Below, piece by piece: positions 17,035-25,946 of a DNA stretch of 64,000 bases. Location of the stretch: NCBI GenBank assembly GCA_027486035.1, contig JAIXPX010000023.1:1-64000 (forward strand). Direction: 5' to 3'. The first letter of the stretch is position 1, and every line of letters starts with the position of its first letter. The notes below the pieces were generated by a model. That model saw only the letters and a program-made list of their open reading frames with translations. It did no database searches and was not told the origin of the DNA. The position numbers and the translations under genes are program-made. The stretch is from Erythrobacteraceae bacterium (GTDB lineage Bacteria > Pseudomonadota > Alphaproteobacteria > Sphingomonadales > Sphingomonadaceae).

Positions 17035-19298
17035 TGGCCGACAATCCCAATCCGAACGTCGATCTTCCCGAAACCGCCTCGCCCGAGGCAAAGCCCAAAA
17101 AGAAGGGCATCAAGCGCCGCATCTTCCTCGCCGGCTCGGCGCTGGTGGTCGGCGGTGGCATCTTCGGCGTGTGGTGGAGCGACAGCAGCGCGAAAGCGCG
17201 GGGCAAGGCGCTGATCGGCGGCGAGGGCAAGCAGGCCTTCGGTAGCGTCATGACCATTGCCGAGGACGACACGGTCACTGTCTATTCGCCCCATATCGAT
17301 TTCGGACAGGGCTCGCAGACGGCCCTCGGCCAGATGCTCGCCGACGAACTCGATGCCGATTGGGACAAGGTCAGGATCGAGCAGGCTCCGGCCGACTTCG
17401 CTTTCGCCAACTCCGCTCTCGCCAAGGGTTTCCTGCCCACGATGACGGGCGACTTTGCCGCCGGGCTGATCCCCGATGCGGTGATCGGCATGATGGCCCG
17501 GGCGATGCCACTGATGATCACCGGCGGCTCCTCGGCGGTGCGCTTCACCGGCGAGGTTGCGATGCGCAGGACTGGAGCGGCGGTGCGTGCGGCGCTGCTT
17601 GCCGAAGCGGCCGACCGGCTGGGCGTGCCGGTGAGCGAGCTCACCGCTGGGGAGAGCCTCGTCACCCATGCAAAATCCGGCAAGTCGCTGCGCTATGGCG
17701 AGCTAGCGGCAGGCGCGGCCGGGCGATCGCTCGAGCGTGATCCGGTGCTCAAGTCGCGCGACCAGTGGAAGCTGATCGGCCAGCCGGTCGTGCGCCGCGA
17801 CATCCCCTCCAAGGTCGATGGCAGCGCGGTCTACGGGATCGATTTCACGCTCCCCGACATGCGCGTGGCGACCATCGCCGCCGCCCCGGTGCGCGGCGGC
17901 AAGCTCGAATCCGTTGACGAGGCACCGGCGCTCGCGGTCAAGGGCGTCGAAAAGGTGGTGAAGCTGCCGGATGCGGTGATCGTCGTTGCCAAGGGTTACT
18001 GGCAGGCGAAGAAGGGCCTGGAGGCGCTATCGCCCAAATTCTCCGACGGCGGCCATGCGGCGGTTTCCACACCCGCGATTTACGCGGCGCAGGGCAAGCT
18101 GATGGCAGGCGGCAAGGCTGACGCCGAAGGTGGCTCGGGCGACGTGGACGGCGCTTTCGGAGCGGCCGGCGCGAAGCTGGTCGAGGCCGAATACCGTGTG
18201 CCCTTCCTCCACCACGCGATGATGGAGCCCTTCGCGCTTACCGGCCATTTCAAGGACGGGACGCTCCACCTGTGGGGCGGCATGCAGGACCCGCTCACCA
18301 CCCGGACCAAGGCGGCCAAGGCAGCGGGGCTGGAGGTCGACAAGGTGGTCTTTACCCCGATGATCATGGGCGGCGGCTTCGGGCGGCGCTTCCCCGACCT
18401 CGTCGAGATCATCGATCAGGTCGCGGTGCTGGCGAAGCAGGTGCCCTATCCGGTCAAGCTGGTCTGGAGCCGCGAGGAGGAACTCACCCACGGCACTTAC
18501 CGTCCGCAGTCCTCGGCCAGGCTCAAGGCCTCGCTGAAAGACGGGCAGATCACCGCGATGCGCATCGACTACGCGCAGAGCGGCAATGCCGAAGGCGAGG
18601 TGCCCTTCATCTACAACCTGCCCGCGACCTCGCGGCGCCATTTCGCCTACCAGTCGAACCAGATCGATGGCCCGTGGCGCTCGGTCAACGCGACGCAGCT
18701 CGGGTTCTATACCGAAAGCTTCATGGACGAGCTCGCCCAGGCGGCGGGCGAGGACCCTTACCGGTTCCGCCGCAAGCACCTTGCTGAAGGCTCGCGCCAT
18801 GTCGCGGTGCTCGACGCGGTGGCCAAGCGCGCCGGCTGGGGCAGCCCTCTGCCCGTAGGCACGGGCCGCGGCATCGCCATCGTCGAGAGCTTCGGCACGA
18901 TCGTTGCCGAGGTGATCGAGGCGAGCGTTAGGGACGATGGCAGCCCCAAGGTGCTCAAGGCCTATGCGGTGGTGGACTGCGGTACGACCATCAATCCGCT
19001 CAACGCCGATGCACAGATCATGGGCGGGCTCATCATGGGGCTCTCCTCGGCGATCGGCGAGGCTGTCACGCTGGAAAAGGGCGCGGTGGTGCAGAGCAAT
19101 TTCGGTGACTACCCGATCCTCAGGCTCGCCGATGCGCCGCCAGCGGTGGACGTGCACTTCATCGAGAGCGGCGCTCAGACCGGCGGGATCGGCGAGCCCG
19201 GCCTGCCGCCCGCTTCGCCCGCCCTCGCCAATGCGCTGGCGGCAGCGACCGGCAAGCGCATCCGCAATCTGCCGCTGCTGACCCAGGCCAAGGCCTAG
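17034..19298 (+). CDS. Molybdopterin-binding hydroxylase large subunit (IorB-like), Tat-like leader
   Basis: 754 aa. The N-terminus has KKKGIKRRIFLAGSALVVGGG, a Tat-like signal or anchor, suggesting a periplasmic enzyme. Two aldehyde oxidase/xanthine dehydrogenase molybdopterin-binding regions follow. The MGGGFGRRFPD loop binds the cofactor, and GGIGEPGLPPASPALANAL at the C-terminus carries the catalytic Glu. The small iron-sulfur subunit is immediately upstream and cofactor-handling proteins are immediately downstream. This matches membrane-associated isoquinoline oxidoreductase/aldehyde dehydrogenase types. Confidence 0.9.
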   Translation: MADNPNPNVDLPETASPEAKPKKKGIKRRIFLAGSALVVGGGIFGVWWSDSSAKARGKALIGGEGKQAFGSVMTIAEDDTVTVYSPHIDFGQGSQTALGQMLADELDADWDKVRIEQAPADFAFANSALAKGFLPTMTGDFAAGLIPDAVIGMMARAMPLMITGGSSAVRFTGEVAMRRTGAAVRAALLAEAADRLGVPVSELTAGESLVTHAKSGKSLRYGELAAGAAGRSLERDPVLKSRDQWKLIGQPVVRRDIPSKVDGSAVYGIDFTLPDMRVATIAAAPVRGGKLESVDEAPALAVKGVEKVVKLPDAVIVVAKGYWQAKKGLEALSPKFSDGGHAAVSTPAIYAAQGKLMAGGKADAEGGSGDVDGAFGAAGAKLVEAEYRVPFLHHAMMEPFALTGHFKDGTLHLWGGMQDPLTTRTKAAKAAGLEVDKVVFTPMIMGGGFGRRFPDLVEIIDQVAVLAKQVPYPVKLVWSREEELTHGTYRPQSSARLKASLKDGQITAMRIDYAQSGNAEGEVPFIYNLPATSRRHFAYQSNQIDGPWRSVNATQLGFYTESFMDELAQAAGEDPYRFRRKHLAEGSRHVAVLDAVAKRAGWGSPLPVGTGRGIAIVESFGTIVAEVIEASVRDDGSPKVLKAYAVVDCGTTINPLNADAQIMGGLIMGLSSAIGEAVTLEKGAVVQSNFGDYPILRLADAPPAVDVHFIESGAQTGGIGEPGLPPASPALANALAAATGKRIRNLPLLTQAKA

Positions 19299-19300
19299 GC

Positions 19301-19960
19301 GTGGACGGCTGGTCGGCGCTGGTCCTCGCCGGCGGGGCGGGGCGGCGTTTCGGCGGTGAGGGGCGCGCGGGCAAGCTGCTCGCCGATCTAGATGGCGCGC
19401 CCGTGATCCGGCGGGTTGTCGAGGGCGCTTGCCATGTCCCCTTCGTCGAGGTGGTGGTGGTAACAGGGGCGGACAATGCCCGGGTGTGCGCCGCGCTCGC
19501 GGGGCAGCCGTGCCGCTTCGTCCATGCCAGCGATTGGGCCGAGGGAATGGCGGCAAGTTTGCGCGCCGGGATCAAGGCGACGGCGCCGGGGGCAAGCGGC
19601 GCTTGCGTGTTCCTTGGCGATATGCCGCTGGTGCCACCGAGCATTTGTCCGGCGCTTGCTGAGGCGGCCGAGCGTGCCGGCTATGCCGCAAGACCGCGGT
19701 GCGAGGGAAAGCCGGGCCATCCGGTCGCTTTCGCCCGCGCTGCGTTTGCCGATCTGCTGGCGCTTGAAGGTGATCGCGGGGCGACCGGCTTGCTGGCGGG
19801 GCGCACCGATCTTGCCTACATCGATACGGCTGACAGAGGCGTGCTGCTGGATATCGACACGCCTGACGATCTCCGTGCCGCCGCATGGGCGTGGAAGGCC
19901 TGTGCCACCTCGGCCACCAGCGACAGGGCGACCTCACGCGGGGCCTTGCCGAAGCCGTAG
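19301..19960 (+). CDS. MocA/MobA-like molybdopterin nucleotidyltransferase
   Basis: 219 aa. The nucleotide-binding loop LVLAGGAGRRFGGEGRAGKLL is at residues 8-27. FLGDMPLVPPSICPALAE carries the metal-binding Asp, and GKPGHPVAF and DIDTPDDL close the GT-A-like fold. It likely converts MPT-Mo to the cytosine dinucleotide form for the adjacent hydroxylase (family knowledge). GTG at 19301 lies two bases after iorB ends. The canonical domain ends near residue 190; the last 30 residues are antisense to the 3' end of the XdhC gene, a 145-bp convergent overlap. Confidence 0.88.
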   Translation: MDGWSALVLAGGAGRRFGGEGRAGKLLADLDGAPVIRRVVEGACHVPFVEVVVVTGADNARVCAALAGQPCRFVHASDWAEGMAASLRAGIKATAPGASGACVFLGDMPLVPPSICPALAEAAERAGYAARPRCEGKPGHPVAFARAAFADLLALEGDRGATGLLAGRTDLAYIDTADRGVLLDIDTPDDLRAAAWAWKACATSATSDRATSRGALPKP

Positions 19961-20820
19961 AGCCCGATAGGTGCCTTGAGGCGGTCAAGCTGCGCATCGC
20001 TTATGCCGTGTCCACGCAGTCGCGCAATCCGCCCCTCGAGCCGCGCGCGCGCGCCGATCGCGCCGATATAGAAGCCCTCGGAGCGGAGCGCCGCCGCGAG
20101 CCCGCGCTCGTCGTCCTCGCGGTCATGCGAAAGCACCGCGATCGCGGTCCACGGATCGGGCGGTACGGCGGCGAGCGCTTCGTCCGCATCGCCGCGATGA
20201 TAGGCCATGCCGGGGAACGGCGCCGCTTCTGGCCCGCCGGGGGTGACCAGCATCACGTCCCAGCCGAGTTCGCGTGCCAGCGAGACCGCGGTCAGCGCTG
20301 CGCCGTCTTCGCCGATCACGATGAGCCGGAGCGGCGGCGCGAAGAGGCGGGTATAGCGCGCCCCGTCCCAGCTGTCCGTGCCAGCCTCGGGCGAAGGCAC
20401 GGCATCGCGATGGCGTCCGTCGCTCGACCACACCACCGGGTGCCGCCTGCGCCATCCCTCCAGCAGTGCCGCGACCGCCGGTTCATCAGCCCCGACCGGT
20501 TCGACCAGAACGGTGATCCCCGATCCGCAGGCGAGCTTGATATCGATCCACGGGCTCCCTTCGCCATAGCGCAGCAATCGCGGCTCGCCCTCCACAAGCG
20601 CCGCGCGCGCATGGGCCGCGACGTCGGCCTCGATGCAGCCGCCCGAAAGAAAGCCCCAGTATTCGTCGTCGGTCACGAGCATCTGTGCGCCGACATCGCG
20701 TGGGGCCGAACCGTCGACCTCCACCAGAGTGGCAATCGCAAAGCGCTGCGGCAGCGCGGGGGCTGCAAGCAGAGCCTCGCGAATATCGTCAATCGGGGCG
20801 GCGAGACGCCAGCGGCTCAT
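19816..20820 (-). CDS. XdhC/CoxF-family molybdenum cofactor insertion protein
   Basis: 334 aa. N-terminal XdhC domain: RFAIATLVEVDGSAPRDVGAQMLVT, then FLSGGCIEADVA, and LLRYGEGSPWIDIKLACGSG. The C-terminal Rossmann domain has PPLRLIVIGEDGAALTAV, AVLSHDREDDE and YIGAIGARARLEGR. It probably protects sulfurated cofactor and loads the IorB-like enzyme encoded next door on the other strand. ATG 20820 (MSRWRL) is used; an in-frame ATG six codons upstream is possible. The last 40 residues lack the usual family ending and overlap the MocA-like gene. Confidence 0.87.
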   Translation of the reverse strand: MSRWRLAAPIDDIREALLAAPALPQRFAIATLVEVDGSAPRDVGAQMLVTDDEYWGFLSGGCIEADVAAHARAALVEGEPRLLRYGEGSPWIDIKLACGSGITVLVEPVGADEPAVAALLEGWRRRHPVVWSSDGRHRDAVPSPEAGTDSWDGARYTRLFAPPLRLIVIGEDGAALTAVSLARELGWDVMLVTPGGPEAAPFPGMAYHRGDADEALAAVPPDPWTAIAVLSHDREDDERGLAAALRSEGFYIGAIGARARLEGRIARLRGHGISDAQLDRLKAPIGLYGFGKAPREVALSLVAEVAQAFHAHAAARRSSGVSISSSTPLSAVSM

Positions 20821-20896
20821 GCTCGGGCTTTCTGGCATGTGAAGAAGGGCGGAGCCTAGCCCGCGCGTCTGGCCCGCGCAATCATGCGCCGGGTCA

Positions 20897-22702
20897 TCAT
20901 GCGGGCGGCGCGAGGCGCCAGCGGCGCTCGGCGAACCACAAGGCGCCGCTTGCCAGAAGCCATCCGAGGAACCACGGCCAGCGGGGCCCCTGCTGTTCGG
21001 GCAAGCCTCGCGCAGCCGGAGCGCTTTGCGCGGCGGCCCAGAGGCTCGTTGCCTCGGCGATCTCGCGCGCTTTCAATGCCGCGAGCGCCTGATCGGGAAG
21101 GATGAGCACCGCGAATTCCTGATCTCTGCCGCGTCCTGGCTGGATGATCCGGTGGACTCCGGCCTGTGTCGGCCACCATGCCGCACAACCCGCTGGTCCA
21201 GCGGCGGGGTCAATGGCGAGCGCGACCGTCTTGCCGTCGGGGTCGATGATCCGCGCGCCTGGCGCGATGCGGCAGATCGTGCTGCGCTCTCCGGCAAGCG
21301 CCAGTGCGGGCACCGCTGGCAGGAAGGCGCTGCCGGGCCGTGCAACGGCGCTGACGGTGTCGCTCCACCACTGGTAATAGCGGTCCGACTGCCCCCCGAG
21401 CACCAGCGCGAAGCTGTTGGCAAGGGTCCACAGGGCGATCCGCCCCTCTCCGACCTGTTGCCAGCCGGCGAGCATGGCGCCTTCGGCATCCGCCACGGCG
21501 TCCACGACGTCGGGGCCGGTCTTCACCGCCCAGTGACCGAGTTCGGGGGCGGGATCATCGAAGGTGTTGAGGCCGTTCGCGGTGTCCGCCAATGCTGGCC
21601 CCCGCTGTGCTGCGAGCGCCTCGGCATCGGCGGCAAGCGGGGGCAGGGCGACGGGCAGGGCCTCGTCCCCGCCCTCGACGCCAAGGCCGAGAGCGCGCCA
21701 GCTCGCACGCGTGCCCGCGTCGGCCGGAGCGGTCATGCGCACGACCAGCCCGAGGCCGCCTGCCACCGCCTTCGCAAGCGCCGCGCGTCCTGTGCTGCCG
21801 AGCCTGGCGAGCGAGCGGTCATCGATGATCACCACATCGGCCTTGCGCAGGCTGGCCGGATCAAGGGTGACGCGCGTGTCGCTGCCGAGATCGGCGCCGC
21901 CGCCCGCGTCGAGCCGGCTGGCAAGGTCGATCCCCGCATCCTCGGCCCAGCGGCGCAGGAATTTGACCTCGGGCGAGGGCGCGCCGACCAGCAGCACGCG
22001 GATCGGCGCATCGGCGTAGGCGCGCAGCGGCACCGGGGTGTCGGACACCGGCCTTCCGCTGCGGTCACGCAGGCGCAGGGTGAAGGCGGCAAGGCCTGCC
22101 GCGCGCGCGGCGCCGCCGAGGGTGAAGCGCTGATCTGTGCCGATCGTGCGGCTATCGACCTGGCGTCCTGCCGGGTCGAGCAATTCGGCCGTGCCGCCCG
22201 CGAGCCCCGCTGTCTCGCCCGCCAGCGCGAAGCCTGCGCCCGCTGGCGTGTCGGCGGGTGGATCGAGCCGGACGAGGCCGCGCGGGTTGGGCAAAGGGAC
22301 GAATTCGACCGGGAGCCCGACATCGGTGTCGCGGTCGCGCTGGGGCAGCCCGCGCCCGAAGATGCGGATGCGCCGGGCTTGCGGATGGCGCCGCAGTGCG
22401 GTTGCGAGATCGGGCACGCGCTCGGCATCGGCGAGGCGCGGCGCTTCGGGCAGAGCGATCAGTCGCTCGCCCGCCCCGGCGCGGGTATCCGCAGGGGTCT
22501 CGGCTGTGGCGACCAGCAGGGTTTCGCCGCCCACCGGCAGGCGCGGGGGAAAGAACGCGCAGTAGAGCAGCATACCGCTTGTCAGCATCAGTGTGGCGAG
22601 CACGCCCGCGCGCCAGTCGTGCCGCCACCATAGCAGCCGGACCGCGCCGCCGAGCGCGCCGAGGGCGATAACAAGGGTGGCGATGGTTCCGGGTGGCGCC
22701 AT
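20897..22702 (-). CDS. Large membrane protein of the MoxR operon (unknown function)
   Basis: 601 aa. Two N-terminal membrane segments (TIATLVIALGALGGAVRLLWW and VLATLMLTSGMLLYCAFF) are followed by a long periplasmic region and a C-terminal membrane segment (WPWFLGWLLASGALWF) ending RRWRLAPPA. The central part (IRVLLVGAPSPEVKFLRRWAEDAG, then VVIIDDRSLARL) resembles glutamine amidotransferase-like folds found in BatA/MoxR gene sets, without a visible catalytic Cys. It is the last gene of the tight operon: its ATG overlaps the stop of the DUF4175-like gene by one base. Confidence 0.8.
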   Translation of the reverse strand: MAPPGTIATLVIALGALGGAVRLLWWRHDWRAGVLATLMLTSGMLLYCAFFPPRLPVGGETLLVATAETPADTRAGAGERLIALPEAPRLADAERVPDLATALRRHPQARRIRIFGRGLPQRDRDTDVGLPVEFVPLPNPRGLVRLDPPADTPAGAGFALAGETAGLAGGTAELLDPAGRQVDSRTIGTDQRFTLGGAARAAGLAAFTLRLRDRSGRPVSDTPVPLRAYADAPIRVLLVGAPSPEVKFLRRWAEDAGIDLASRLDAGGGADLGSDTRVTLDPASLRKADVVIIDDRSLARLGSTGRAALAKAVAGGLGLVVRMTAPADAGTRASWRALGLGVEGGDEALPVALPPLAADAEALAAQRGPALADTANGLNTFDDPAPELGHWAVKTGPDVVDAVADAEGAMLAGWQQVGEGRIALWTLANSFALVLGGQSDRYYQWWSDTVSAVARPGSAFLPAVPALALAGERSTICRIAPGARIIDPDGKTVALAIDPAAGPAGCAAWWPTQAGVHRIIQPGRGRDQEFAVLILPDQALAALKAREIAEATSLWAAAQSAPAARGLPEQQGPRWPWFLGWLLASGALWFAERRWRLAPPA

Positions 22703-24807
22703 CAGCGCAGCCCTTTGGTGTAGCGGCGCCCGGTCGCACCGCCGTCGTGGCGCCGCCGCACCTGTGCAGGCGGGCGCGTGAGGACGGTCCACAAGGCACT
22801 GCGCAGCCTGTCACGTGCCGTGCGGGCAGCCGGTGCGCTGCGAAGGCCATCGATCGCGGCGAGCACCGCCAGCGGATCGCGCATCCGGGCACTGTTTCCG
22901 CGAACCCAGGCCTCCAGACCGCCGAGGTCGATTGTCCCCGGTCCGGCGAGTGCGCGCCAGGCTGTCGCCGGGACCGCGTCCTCGATCACGAAGGGCGTCA
23001 GCGCGGCACCGCCCGCGACGATGCCGGCGCGCTTGCCGGTCATGCGGCGGGCCATATCGATCGGCGGCTGGGTCGAGCCGATGCGCGGCAGATAGATCCG
23101 GCTGGCCTGCTGGACCTTCTTGATGAAGTCGAGCGCGCGGTTTTCGAAGGGCAGCGCCTTTTCCGGCTCGCCCGAGCGCAGGTGCAGTTCGGCCTCCCAC
23201 ATTGCGTCGAGCGCGCTTTTGAGCAGGGCGCGGGTACCGGGATCGAGCAGCGTCGCCGCCTCGCTCTCGTCATGGGTGTGGCCGTATTCGGCGAGCACAT
23301 TGCCGAGCCCGCCGAACACGGGTGCGTCGCTTTCCTCGCCATGATCATGGCCGTCGCCATCGTAATGCTCGGGCTCGGCGGCTTCGTCCTTGTCGGAGGT
23401 GGGCATCGGCGGGCGCGGGGTCTCCTCGGCCTCCATCCCGACGAACTGGCCATAGCGCAGGCGCAGCAGGCGCTGGTCGACGCCGATCGTGTCCGAGGCG
23501 ACGAGGAAATCGTCGACGGAGAGCTTGCCGCGCCTTTTGATCAGCGCCTCGGTATCGATGATGACCTGGCGCTGGCTGCGGAAATAGGCCGGCATGGTCT
23601 GCTTGGCCATGAGCTCGAGACCATCGGCGTTGGCCGGAACCGGCGCAGGCCAGCGCAGGATCACGCCCGGGCCGCGCACCACGTGGCGAGCGGGCGAACG
23701 CGTGTCGGCAATCGTGAGCTGGGCGACAAGATCGCTGCCCGGCTGGAGACCGAAACCTGCGAGATCGAGGTCGACCACGAAGCGCCTGCGCTTGGCATCG
23801 CCGGTACCGGTCACCGTGCGACTGCGTTCGGTAAAGCTGATATTCTCGCCTTCGCCGACGGCGGTGGTGAGGGTCAGGCGTGCGAGCGGATCGACCGCAT
23901 AGTCATCGCTCGCCTCGAACACCACGCGCCAGCGGCGCTGGCCCGGTGTGATGAGAACCAGACCCGAGGCGGGCGCGATCACCTGCACCTGCGGCGGCTC
24001 GTCGGCGATGGGCTCCAGCCGATGCGGCGCGCGGGTGACCTGCCTCCCTTGCGCGGTGACATGGTAGAGCGCAGGCACATCGAGCCGCAGCGCGCCCTCC
24101 CAACCATCCGGACTCGATGCGAAGGCTATGCTCTGCCCGCCGACCAGTTGCACGCCCGCCGACCGGGCCTGCGGGGCGAAGGCGAGCGTCCATTCAATCC
24201 GTGAGCCTTGCGGAGCGCGCACGTCGAGGCTCTGGGCGTAGCGTGCGGGCAAGCGGGTGTAGGCTGGGGGCACGACCCTGACCCGGAAGCCGGTCAGGCG
24301 CGGCTCGCCTTCGGCGGCGGTGCTTGGCTCCGCACGGGTGAGCGGCGGCGGGGCAGGATCGGGCTCCGGCCAGAAGAGCGTGGCGGCGAGGGCCAGCGCG
24401 CCCGCCAGCCATGTGGCGGCGATGCCGCGCCGCGACCAGTCGTCCGCAAGGCTGGCAGGGTCGAGCGCCGCAATCCGTGCGGCAATGCGTTCAGCCTGGA
24501 GGCGTTCAAGCGGGGCAAGTTCGGGCTTGGCGAAGATCAGCGCGGCGCTGTCCTCGAGGCTCGCCTCGCGGGCATTGAGGCGGCGCACCAGCCACTCGCG
24601 GTCAAGCCGGCTTACGCGGTGGCGCGCGGCGAATGTGATGACGAGAACACCGGCCAGCAGCGCAGCGAAGGCCGGCCACAGGCCGCCGAGGCGCCAGCCG
24701 AGCGCGGCAAGCGCTACTGCTGGCGGGCTCCCGATCAGCACCGCATCGGCGGCGGCGCGTCGGCGGGCGGGGCTGGCCCAGGCGGCGAAATCCGGCTCGC
24801 GGCTCAT
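22702..24807 (-). CDS. DUF4175-like membrane protein
   Basis: 701 aa. Membrane segments occur near residues 25-65 (VALAALGWRLGGLWPAFAALLAGVLVITF) and 128-150 (GIAATWLAGALALAATLFW). They are followed by a long beta-rich periplasmic domain and a helical C-terminal part with an Asp/Glu/His-rich patch (EPEHYDGDGHDHGEESDA) that might bind metal. The architecture fits DUF4175 proteins, which sit beside MoxR/DUF58/BatA genes. It overlaps the BatA-like gene by 4 bp upstream and the terminal membrane protein by 1 bp downstream. Confidence 0.78.
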   Translation of the reverse strand: MSREPDFAAWASPARRRAAADAVLIGSPPAVALAALGWRLGGLWPAFAALLAGVLVITFAARHRVSRLDREWLVRRLNAREASLEDSAALIFAKPELAPLERLQAERIAARIAALDPASLADDWSRRGIAATWLAGALALAATLFWPEPDPAPPPLTRAEPSTAAEGEPRLTGFRVRVVPPAYTRLPARYAQSLDVRAPQGSRIEWTLAFAPQARSAGVQLVGGQSIAFASSPDGWEGALRLDVPALYHVTAQGRQVTRAPHRLEPIADEPPQVQVIAPASGLVLITPGQRRWRVVFEASDDYAVDPLARLTLTTAVGEGENISFTERSRTVTGTGDAKRRRFVVDLDLAGFGLQPGSDLVAQLTIADTRSPARHVVRGPGVILRWPAPVPANADGLELMAKQTMPAYFRSQRQVIIDTEALIKRRGKLSVDDFLVASDTIGVDQRLLRLRYGQFVGMEAEETPRPPMPTSDKDEAAEPEHYDGDGHDHGEESDAPVFGGLGNVLAEYGHTHDESEAATLLDPGTRALLKSALDAMWEAELHLRSGEPEKALPFENRALDFIKKVQQASRIYLPRIGSTQPPIDMARRMTGKRAGIVAGGAALTPFVIEDAVPATAWRALAGPGTIDLGGLEAWVRGNSARMRDPLAVLAAIDGLRSAPAARTARDRLRSALWTVLTRPPAQVRRRHDGGATGRRYTKGLR

Positions 24808-25946
24808 GCGGCGAACCTATGCTGGCGGGTGGCGAGCCAGCGCTCGGCGAGAAAGGTCAGCGCGATCAGCAGCGTCAGCCACGGTGCCAGATCGCGCGGC
24901 GGCAGGGGATAGGGATCGGCGCCCGCCACCGGAGCGAAGGCCGCCGCAGCGACGCGCGCGGGCGGCGGGGCGGGCGGTGTGACGAGATCGCGCAGGGTGG
25001 CGGCGAAGTCGGGTGCGAGCAGTTCGGGCATGGCAGCGGGCCGCAGCGGCCGGGTGAAGCGCATCACTTGCCCCGCGCCAAGCGGAGCGCCCTCCACCAG
25101 CGTGTCGCCCCTCGCGTCGCGCCACAAGGCAGCAGTCGCCGCCGGCATCGCGACCTCGGCCGCCTCGCCCAGAAGCGCAGTGCCTCCCTCGCTCACCCAG
25201 TCGGTGACGGCCGCGGGGACCGGCCCGGGAACGAGCCATACCAGCACCTGATCACGCGGCGGCAGGTCCCGGCCCGCGCCGGCCGTGATGTGGGACGACC
25301 CGCTCCATGCCGCCGCCGCTGCGCGCAGGTAGCGCAGCGGAGCCTCGCCGCCCGGGGCATGGCGCACAGCCAGCGTCGGGGCGGCAAAGGGGGCGGGGCC
25401 GGGTCCGGGCGTGCCGCGGCCGACGATGCGCCAAGTCACCGTGCGGGTGAGATGCAGCGGTTCGGCATCGACGCCTTCCAGCACGGGCGGGACCAGGATC
25501 GTCAGCGGCGCGCCTGCGGGAAGTTCGGCGTCGAACTGGCGGATCAGGCTCGAGACCGTAACGCGGGCGGGCGGGGTAGCGGCCTCCAGCGCAGGAAAGC
25601 CCGGGGCGATCCATCGCAGGTCTGCCTCGGGCCCTGCGGCTGCGGTAGCAGCGGCCGGATCGATGCCGGGTGCCACGAGGACGCGCGGCGCATCCCCGTC
25701 GAGGCCCGGCAGCGCTGGCCGCGCCAGGAGCAGCCCCAGCAGGGCGACCAGCAGCAGCCGCAGCGCGAGCAGCAGCCATTCCTCGAAGCGGATGCGGCTG
25801 CGGGGCCGGGTCAGGATGTCGAGCCAGCGCAGCGCGGCGAAATCGACCGGGACCTCCTCGGTGCGGCGATGCAGGTGGATCAGCAGCGGAACGATAAGTG
25901 CCGCAAGGGCGGCAAGGCCCAGCGGGGCCAGCAGCAGCGGCGTCAC
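24804..25946 (-). CDS. BatA-domain membrane protein
   Basis: 380 aa. The N-terminus has the typical BatA pattern: TPLLLAPLGLAALAALIVPLLIHL (membrane), RRTEEVPVDFAALRWLDI, then RIRFEEWLLLALRLLLVALLGLLLARPAL (membrane). A large Pro/Ala-rich periplasmic region follows and a last membrane segment (LAPWLTLLIALTFLAERWLA) ends the protein. No VWA MIDAS motif is visible. It overlaps DUF58 upstream and the DUF4175-like gene downstream by 4 bp each. Confidence 0.82.
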   Translation of the reverse strand: MTPLLLAPLGLAALAALIVPLLIHLHRRTEEVPVDFAALRWLDILTRPRSRIRFEEWLLLALRLLLVALLGLLLARPALPGLDGDAPRVLVAPGIDPAAATAAAGPEADLRWIAPGFPALEAATPPARVTVSSLIRQFDAELPAGAPLTILVPPVLEGVDAEPLHLTRTVTWRIVGRGTPGPGPAPFAAPTLAVRHAPGGEAPLRYLRAAAAAWSGSSHITAGAGRDLPPRDQVLVWLVPGPVPAAVTDWVSEGGTALLGEAAEVAMPAATAALWRDARGDTLVEGAPLGAGQVMRFTRPLRPAAMPELLAPDFAATLRDLVTPPAPPPARVAAAAFAPVAGADPYPLPPRDLAPWLTLLIALTFLAERWLATRQHRFAA

